In this document: positions 58,860 to 64,000 of the stretch, one piece after another
Position numbering within the stretch: position 1 is the first letter of the stretch
Layout: the number at the start of each line of letters is the position of its first letter
NCBI RefSeq assembly: GCF_000564855.1
Contig: NZ_AYXG01000004.1
Coordinates: forward strand, 62,001 to 126,000
Reading direction: 5' to 3'
Length of the DNA: 64,000 nt
Source of the DNA: Actinokineospora spheciospongiae
Lineage (GTDB): Bacteria; Actinomycetota; Actinomycetes; Mycobacteriales; Pseudonocardiaceae
Position numbers and translations under genes: made by a program
Notes under the pieces: model-generated
The model's database searches: none
What the model was told of the DNA's origin: nothing
The model's input: the letters and a program-made list of their open reading frames with translations, nothing else

Positions 58860-59573
58860 GTGAGCACCAACACCACCATCCGCCCCGGCACCGACCGGCC
58901 CGCGAGCACGGCGGCGGGCCCCTGGGTCGGTGACAACAAGAAGACGCCCTCCTCGCGGTTGCGCGCCACGGGCCGCCGCCGCAGCGTGCCGTACCTGCTG
59001 CTCGGCGTGCTGCTCGTGCTGGCCTGCGTGGGCGGGTTCGTGCTGATCTCGCTGCACTCCGACGACCGGGAGCCCGTGCTCGCCCTGGCCCGCGGCGTGC
59101 CCGTGGGGCACGTGCTGGCCGCACAGGATCTGCGGCAGGTCAACGTCGCGGTCGATCCCGGTGTCGCGGTCGTCGGTGCCGACCAGGCCGCCGTGGTGAT
59201 CGGTCGACCGATGGCCACCAGCCTGTCGGCCGGGGCGCTGCTCACCCCGGACGCCGTCGGTGCCGCCGCTGCTCCGGCCGGCGGGCAGGCCATCGCCGCC
59301 CTCGCACTCAAGCCCGGCCAAGTCCCGACTGAAGTCGGACCGGGAGCGCGGGTGTCGGTGGTGGCCGTCTCTGGGCAGCCCGGCACCGCGAGCAGCCCAC
59401 CCGACGAGAACGCCACGGTGTGGCCCGCGGTGGTGACCAGCGTGACCTTCCCGGCGAACGAGCAGACCGCGGTGGTGTCGGTGCAGCTCACCGAGGCCGC
59501 CGCCCGCCAGATCGCCGCGGTCCCGGCCGGGCAGGTGTCGATCGTGATGCTCTCCGCCGGAGGTGGTCGCTGA
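58860..59573 (+). CDS. cpaB: CpaB/RcpC-like SAF-domain protein
   Basis: The 237-residue protein starts at GTG 58860 behind GGAGG. One membrane helix (VPYLLLGVLLVLACVGGFVL) leads to an SAF domain (ALARGVPVGHVLAAQDLRQV, IGRPMATSLSAGALLT), then the RcpC-like part (VGPGARVSVVAVSG; VVTSVTFPANEQTAVVSVQL). In Tad systems CpaB/RcpC works at the periplasmic side of pilus assembly. The stop overlaps the next start as TGATG. Confidence 0.85.
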   Translation: MSTNTTIRPGTDRPASTAAGPWVGDNKKTPSSRLRATGRRRSVPYLLLGVLLVLACVGGFVLISLHSDDREPVLALARGVPVGHVLAAQDLRQVNVAVDPGVAVVGADQAAVVIGRPMATSLSAGALLTPDAVGAAAAPAGGQAIAALALKPGQVPTEVGPGARVSVVAVSGQPGTASSPPDENATVWPAVVTSVTFPANEQTAVVSVQLTEAAARQIAAVPAGQVSIVMLSAGGGR

Positions 59574-60478
59574 TGTTGATCTCGGTCCTGTCGTTGAAAG
59601 GTTCGCCGGGCGCGACCACGTTCGCGGTCGCGTTGGCCGCCCGGTGGCCTGCCCCGGCGCGGACGCTGCTGGTCGAGGCCGACCCGTCCGGTGGTGACCT
59701 GGCCCTGCGGTTCTCCCTGACCTCGACACCCGGTCTGGGGAGCCTGGCCGCCGCCGCACGGCGCGGCGGTGAGGCCGACCTGCTGTGGCGGCACACCCAA
59801 CAGCTTCCCGGCGGCCTGCCGGTGATCACCGCCCCATCCGACGCTGAGCAGGCCCGCGCGGCGCTGTCGGCGTTGGCGTCGGACCCCCGCGGTGGGCTCG
59901 GTGTCCTGCGGACGGCGGCGAACCAGCCGGACACGGTGGTCATCGCCGACTGCGGGCGGGCCGACCCTGATTCCCCGGCGCTGCCGATCGTGCGCTCCTC
60001 CGACGTGGTGGTGCTGCTGTCGCGGGCTCACGCCGATGACCTCGCCCACCTGCCGCGCCGGCTGCCCGTAGTCGGCCGGTGGAGTCCGAACCCCGTGCTC
60101 CTGTTGGTCGGGGAGGGGTATTCCACCGCTGAGGTCGCTCGCGAACTGGGCGTCTGCCCGCTGGGCCGGGTTCCCGAGGACCCGAGCGGCGCGGCCGTGC
60201 TGTGCGGACGACCGAACAGGCTGCGGTGGGAGCGCAGCGGGCCCACGCGATCGGCGTTGGGGCGCTTCGCCCACCGCGTCGCCACCGAACTGGCCACTCG
60301 TGAGGGCACACCGACCCTTCACCGAACCCAGCCCCAACCACGTCCCCCGGCGACCCCGATTCCTCCCTCGTGGTCGGTCCCGGGCGTCTCGCGTGAGGTC
60401 GCGTCAACCAGCGACACCCACCTCATGCCCGCCCTCGACACCGACCACCGTGACCAGGCGGAAGGACAGGCGTCATGA
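59573..60478 (+). CDS. CpaE/TadZ-like MinD-family protein
   Basis: The 301-residue protein begins LISVLSLKGSPGATTFAVAL. The deviant Walker A has Lys-Gly-Ser-Pro-Gly-Ala-Thr-Thr, so the usual P-loop Lys before Thr is Ala. Later VEADPSGGDLALRF and VVIADCGRADPDSPALP match the switch positions of MinD-like proteins. CpaE/TadZ proteins place the pilus machine in the cell. A shortened paralogue lies at 54663. The stop overlaps the ATPase gene (ATGA). Confidence 0.83.
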   Translation: MLISVLSLKGSPGATTFAVALAARWPAPARTLLVEADPSGGDLALRFSLTSTPGLGSLAAAARRGGEADLLWRHTQQLPGGLPVITAPSDAEQARAALSALASDPRGGLGVLRTAANQPDTVVIADCGRADPDSPALPIVRSSDVVVLLSRAHADDLAHLPRRLPVVGRWSPNPVLLLVGEGYSTAEVARELGVCPLGRVPEDPSGAAVLCGRPNRLRWERSGPTRSALGRFAHRVATELATREGTPTLHRTQPQPRPPATPIPPSWSVPGVSREVASTSDTHLMPALDTDHRDQAEGQAS

Positions 60479-61932
60479 CCCACCCGACCGACCAGTACCC
60501 GACGCCACGGCACTTCGACCGGCAGCCGTACGTCCCAGCCATCCCTGACCTCGACGTGGGTGTGCCGCCGCTGGGTGGGGTCCTCGACGAGGTGGTGGAT
60601 CTTTCCGCCGCCACGACCCGCCTGCGCCGGTACCTGCGGGAACGGTTGAACGCCGAACTCCCGGTGCGGGTGGCCGATCAGCAGGACCGCACCGGCACCA
60701 CTTCCACCCGGGAGACCCGCCGCGAGCTGGCCCGGGGCCTTCTCGATGAGGCGCTGCGCGAGCACACCGAGAACGAACTGGCCGCGGGCAGGCACCTGCT
60801 GTCCCGCGAGGTCGAGCAGCGGGTCGTGGGCGAGGTCGTCAACGAGTTGTTTGGCATGGCCGGGTTGCAGCCGCTGCTGGACGACCCGATGGTGGAGACG
60901 ATCAACGCCAACCGCCACGACAGGGTGTTCGTCCAGTACACCGACGGCCGCCGCGCCCAGGTCGGCCCGATCGCGGGGTCGAACGAGGAGCTGACCGACC
61001 TGGTCCGACTCCTCGCAGCCAGGGCATCGAGCCAGGAGCGCCGGTTCGACCAGGGCTCCCCGGCGGTCAACCTCCAACTCCCCGGCGGGGAGCGCCTGTT
61101 CGCCGTCATGGGGTTGACCGCCGACGGTGTGACCGCGCTGTCGATCCGCCGCCACGGCTACCTCACCGTCACCCTCCCGGAACTGCGTCGCCGCGGCACC
61201 CTCGACCTCGGCCTGGAGGCGTTCCTGCAAGCCTTGGTCAAGGCCCGCCGCAACGTGCTGATCACCGGCGGCACCGGGGCGGGCAAGACCACCCTGTTGC
61301 GGGCGCTGGCCTCGGAGATGGACCCGCTGGAGCGGATCGTGACCATCGAGGACGCCTTCGAACTCGGCCTGGACCACGACCCGGACGTCCACGCCGACGT
61401 GACCGCTTTCCAGGCCCGCGAACCCAACGTCGAAGGCGAAGGCGCGATCTCCCAAGCCGACCTCGTGCGCTGGGGGCTGCGGATGAGCCCGGACCGGGTG
61501 ATCGTCGGGGAGATCCGCGGGCCCGAGGTCATCCCGATGTGCAATGCGATGTCGCAGGGCAACGACGGCTCGATGGCCACCCTGCACGCCAGCAGCTCAC
61601 GGGTTGCCTTCACCCGGTTGGCCTCCTACGCCGCCCAAGGCGCCGAACGTCTCCCGCTGGAGGCCACCAACCTGCTCGTGGCCAGCGCGGTGCACTTCGT
61701 GGTGCACCTGGCCCGCGCCGCCGACCGCCGCACCCGGGTGGTGTCCTCGATCCGCGAGGTCGTCGGCGCCGACGGCCCGCAGGTGATCTCCAACGAGGTC
61801 CACCGCCCCGGCCCCGACCGCCGTGCCCGCCCCGTCGCCGGGGCGTTGCGCACCGACACCCTGGACGACTTGGTCGACGTCGGTTTCGACCCCGGTGTGC
61901 TGGAGAACCCCGAGGGCTGGTGGACACCGTGA
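60475..61932 (+). CDS. tadA: CpaF/TadA pilus-assembly ATPase
   Basis: The 485-residue protein has the secretion-ATPase layout: an N-terminal helical part (LLDEALREHTENELAAGRHL), a middle domain (LFGMAGLQPLLDDPMVETIN), and the ATPase core with Walker A GGTGAGKTT near residue 268, an Asp box (ERIVTIEDAFELGL), Walker B (RMSPDRVIVGEIRGPE) and a His box (GSMATLHASS). It should power assembly of the Flp-like pilus. Translationally coupled on both sides. Confidence 0.93.
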   Translation: MTHPTDQYPTPRHFDRQPYVPAIPDLDVGVPPLGGVLDEVVDLSAATTRLRRYLRERLNAELPVRVADQQDRTGTTSTRETRRELARGLLDEALREHTENELAAGRHLLSREVEQRVVGEVVNELFGMAGLQPLLDDPMVETINANRHDRVFVQYTDGRRAQVGPIAGSNEELTDLVRLLAARASSQERRFDQGSPAVNLQLPGGERLFAVMGLTADGVTALSIRRHGYLTVTLPELRRRGTLDLGLEAFLQALVKARRNVLITGGTGAGKTTLLRALASEMDPLERIVTIEDAFELGLDHDPDVHADVTAFQAREPNVEGEGAISQADLVRWGLRMSPDRVIVGEIRGPEVIPMCNAMSQGNDGSMATLHASSSRVAFTRLASYAAQGAERLPLEATNLLVASAVHFVVHLARAADRRTRVVSSIREVVGADGPQVISNEVHRPGPDRRARPVAGALRTDTLDDLVDVGFDPGVLENPEGWWTP

Positions 61933-62843
61933 CCACCACGCTGACCCCCGCCACCGCCATGGCCGCGGTGCTCGGTGTCGGCACCGGGTTGGGCTTGTTG
62001 CTGGTGGTCCTCGGCTGGCGCGGGACCGTCCCCCGCCGTCCTCGCCGCACCCGGACCGCCACCGCCGGCCCACATGACCGCCACCGCGCCCTGCGCATCG
62101 CGGTCGCTGTGGCTGCCGGGGTGGGAACCGGTGTGCTCACCGGGTGGGTCGTCGGTGCCGTCCTGGCGGGGTGTGCGGTGTGGGCGTTGCCGCGGGTGCT
62201 CGGCCGCGACCCCGAGCACACCTGCCGGGTGGCGCGGATCGAGGCCGTCGCCACCTGGACGGAAATGCTCAGGGACACCCTGACGGCCGCCGCCGGGCTG
62301 GAGCAGGCCATCCTCGCCACCGCCCCGCTCGCGCCACCGGCGATCCGCGGCGAGGTCGCCGAACTCGCCGCGGGCATCGAGAACGGGGACCGCCTGGCCC
62401 CGGCGCTGCGTCGCCTCGGTGAGCGCCTGGACGACCCGGTCGGTGACCTGGTCATCGCCGCCCTGGTGCTGGCCGCCGAGCAGCAGACCCGCCGCCTCGC
62501 CGAGTTGCTCGGGTCGCTGGCCGATGCCGCCCGCGGGCAAGCCTCGATGCGGATGCGGGTGGAAGCCGGACGTGCCCGCACCCGCACCTCGGTGCGCGTC
62601 ATCGTCGGCACCACCGTGGTGTTCGCCGTCGCCGTGGTCGTGCTCAACGGCGACTACATGGAGGCCTACGACAGCGCGGGCGGCCAAGTCGTGCTGGCGG
62701 GCATCGGGGCGTTGTTCGCCGCCGGGTTCGCCTGGCTGGGCCGCATCGCCCGCGTCACCCAGCCCGACCGGCTCCTCGCCACCGCCGACCTCGACCCGAC
62801 AACCGGCCCGGCGCGGGTGCCCGCCGCGGCACGGCAGGAGTGA
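61929..62843 (+). CDS. tadB: TadB-like pilus membrane protein
   Basis: The 304-residue protein starts at GTG 61929 (GTGA overlap). It has an N-terminal helix (AAVLGVGTGLGLLLVVLGW), a second hydrophobic region (VLTGWVVGAVLAGCAVWAL), then a cytoplasmic GspF-type helical domain (WTEMLRDTLTAAAGLEQAIL, LAAEQQTRRLAELLGSLADA) and two C-terminal helices (IVGTTVVFAVAVVVL and LAGIGALFAAGFAWLG). With TadC it should form the inner-membrane platform on which the ATPase acts. Confidence 0.88.
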   Translation: MTTTLTPATAMAAVLGVGTGLGLLLVVLGWRGTVPRRPRRTRTATAGPHDRHRALRIAVAVAAGVGTGVLTGWVVGAVLAGCAVWALPRVLGRDPEHTCRVARIEAVATWTEMLRDTLTAAAGLEQAILATAPLAPPAIRGEVAELAAGIENGDRLAPALRRLGERLDDPVGDLVIAALVLAAEQQTRRLAELLGSLADAARGQASMRMRVEAGRARTRTSVRVIVGTTVVFAVAVVVLNGDYMEAYDSAGGQVVLAGIGALFAAGFAWLGRIARVTQPDRLLATADLDPTTGPARVPAAARQE

Positions 62844-62848
62844 ACACC

Positions 62849-63742
62849 ATGATCACCTCCATCGTCCTGGGAACCGGTTCCGGGATCGGCCTGTGGGCCT
62901 TGGCCGTGTACCTGTTCCCACCGCGCCCTGCCCTCGGCGCGGTGCTGGCCCGCGCCACCGCCGCGCCGGCGGCGGAACCGATCCTGGGCACCGACGACAC
63001 CGGCTGGGCCACCCGGCTCGGTCGACCCGCCGTCGCCGGTCTGCGCGCGCTGGGGCTCCCTGGCCCGCGCCTGGCCCGAGACCTCGCGGTCCTCGGCCGG
63101 TCGACCTCCACCCACTTGGCGGAGAAGGCCGTCCTCACCGTCGCCGGACTGTTGCTGCCCGCCCTGTTGAGCGTGGTCCTCACCGTGGCCGGACTCAACC
63201 CCGGGGTGGAGTTCCCGATCATCGCCGGACTCGCCTTGGCCGCGGTCGGGTTCCTCGTGCCGGACCTGCGTGTCCGCTCCGAGGCCGCGAAACTGCGCAC
63301 CGGGTTCCGCCACGCCCTCTCGGCCTACCTGGACCTGGTGTGGATCACCCTGGCCGGGGGAGCCGGAGTCGACAGCGCCCTGGGCGACTCGGTCACCATC
63401 GGCCGCGGGTGGGCGTTCACCCAACTCCGCCGCGCCCTCGCCACCGCCCGCCTGACCCGCACCACCCCCTGGGCCACCCTGCGCCAACTCGGAGAAGAAC
63501 TCGAGGTCAGCGAGCTGGCCGAACTCGCCGCATCGGTCAGCCTGGCGGGCACCGAGGGCGCCAAGGTCCGCGCCTCACTGGCAGCCAAAGCCCAGGCGCT
63601 GCGCACTCACCAGATCACCGAAGCCGAAGGCGCCGCCCAGGCCGCCACCGAACGCATGAGCCTGCCGGTGATGGCCCTGTTCCTGGGGTTCCTGGTCTTC
63701 ATCGCCTACCCCGCCCTCACCCAGGTCCTCACCGGACTTTGA
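62849..63742 (+). CDS. tadC: TadC-like pilus membrane protein
   Basis: The 297-residue protein starts at ATG 62849 with GGAG nine bases upstream; GTG 62840 is possible. It has the GspF fold: helices at the start (SIVLGTGSGIGLWALAVYLF), a pair near residue 95-135 (VAGLLLPALLSVVLTVAGL), a cytoplasmic domain (FRHALSAYLDLVWITLAGGA; LRQLGEELEVSELAELAASV) and a final helix (VMALFLGFLVFIAYPALTQV). Partner of TadB. Confidence 0.88.
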   Translation: MITSIVLGTGSGIGLWALAVYLFPPRPALGAVLARATAAPAAEPILGTDDTGWATRLGRPAVAGLRALGLPGPRLARDLAVLGRSTSTHLAEKAVLTVAGLLLPALLSVVLTVAGLNPGVEFPIIAGLALAAVGFLVPDLRVRSEAAKLRTGFRHALSAYLDLVWITLAGGAGVDSALGDSVTIGRGWAFTQLRRALATARLTRTTPWATLRQLGEELEVSELAELAASVSLAGTEGAKVRASLAAKAQALRTHQITEAEGAAQAATERMSLPVMALFLGFLVFIAYPALTQVLTGL

Positions 63743-63784
63743 CCCCCGCGGAAACGTGGAACACGAACGACAAGGGAGAACACG

Positions 63785-63973
63785 ATGGGAACACAGCTGC
63801 AGGCAGTGTGGACCGTGTTGCGGGCACGGTGGGAGGAGTTGCGCCGCCGACCGGAGGCCGGGTACTCCACCGAGACCGTCCTGGTGACCGCGCTGCTGGT
63901 GGTCGCCGCGCTGGCGGTGATCGCGATCGTCATCGCCAAGGTCACCGACAAAGCCAACGGCATCACCCTGTGA
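63785..63973 (+). CDS. Small single-helix protein, Flp-like pilin candidate
   Basis: The 62-residue protein starts at ATG 63785 after AAGGGAG. A charged N-terminus (LRARWEELRRRPEA) leads to AGYSTETVLVTALLVV and a membrane helix. Cleavage after Ala would leave Glu at mature position 5, as in type IV prepilins; cleavage after Gly would put it at 4. It follows tadC, the usual place of the pilin or TadE genes. The leader is longer than in classical Flp proteins. Confidence 0.65.
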   Translation: MGTQLQAVWTVLRARWEELRRRPEAGYSTETVLVTALLVVAALAVIAIVIAKVTDKANGITL

Positions 63974-64000
63974 ACGCGGTGAACCCCGCGAACCACCAGG
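63970..64000 (+). CDS. Start of a further Tad-operon gene, cut by the window end
   Basis: GTG 63970 overlaps the pilin-like stop (GTGA), the coupling seen throughout this operon. Only ten codons are visible (VNAVNPANHQ). By position a TadE-like pseudopilin is likely, but the sequence alone does not show it. Confidence 0.35.
   Translation, partial: MNAVNPANHQ

Noticed and set aside
1-64000. CRISPR arrays, rRNA or tRNA genes
   Set aside because: No regularly spaced repeats and no tRNA-like T-loop with matching acceptor stem was seen by eye; a covariance-model scan was not possible, so a tRNA could still be missed.

Overview
The window is high-GC DNA with GTG and TTG starts, many 4-base ATGA/GTGA gene overlaps, DUF5753-type regulators and an FxLD lanthipeptide locus. 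This points to a filamentous actinobacterium, most likely Pseudonocardiaceae; that is an inference from gene content, not a measurement. No rRNA, tRNA or CRISPR array was seen.

Layout. 1-4.0 kb: the end of a serine hydrolase gene and a two-subunit ABC exporter, probably resident chromosome. 4.1-4.6 kb: debris, including a decayed alcohol dehydrogenase 3' end. 4.6-24.5 kb: an integrative conjugative element core. It starts with a tyrosine integrase and an excisionase-like HTH protein. Next comes a six-gene leftward DNA-modification operon in which every junction is a 4-base stop/start overlap: a DpdA-like deazaguanine transglycosylase, a VUT/YhhQ-type queuosine-precursor transporter, a PP-loop (PAPS-reductase-like) enzyme, a C5 DNA methyltransferase, an N4/N6-type DNA methyltransferase, and a methyltransferase-like partner without a catalytic motif. 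A rightward type IV secretion operon follows: sigma-like protein, VirB2-like pilin, VirB6/TrbL-like channel, PrgI-family protein, VirB4 ATPase, VirD4 coupling protein, replication-relaxation protein, and a transglycosylase/NlpC-P60 cell-wall hydrolase. 24.7-28.1 kb: a small conserved protein, two paralogous proteins with a C-terminal RAMA (modified-DNA reader) domain, and a double winged-helix regulator. The second RAMA gene and the regulator gene share matching promoter boxes.

28.6-40.8 kb: cargo. It holds an XRE/TPR regulator, a HAD hydrolase, and an FxLD-type class I lanthipeptide cluster (isoaspartyl-methyltransferase homologue, 57-residue precursor starting with TTG, full-length LanB, LanC, stand-alone elimination-domain protein, helical protein), followed by another XRE/TPR regulator and a small protein. 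40.8-47.4 kb: a leftward run of small regulators and hypotheticals, an XRE regulator and an APH-like phosphotransferase. 47.6-48.8 kb: two broken genes (acyl-CoA dehydrogenase, NUDIX). 48.9-53.2 kb: prepilin peptidase, FAD oxidoreductase and a STAND regulator. 53.6-64 kb: a rightward Tad/Flp-type pilus operon led by a sigma-70-like gene and a set of lipoproteins.

Working model. The left half is a conjugative element that may mark its DNA with a deazaguanine base plus methylation, and it encodes possible readers of modified DNA. The lanthipeptide cluster is probably cargo. Whether the Tad region belongs to the same element cannot be decided here, because no right end or repeated attachment site was found. 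The most unusual features are the DpdA/transporter/methyltransferase operon on a conjugative element, and a methyltransferase whose target-recognition region is read in a shifted frame.
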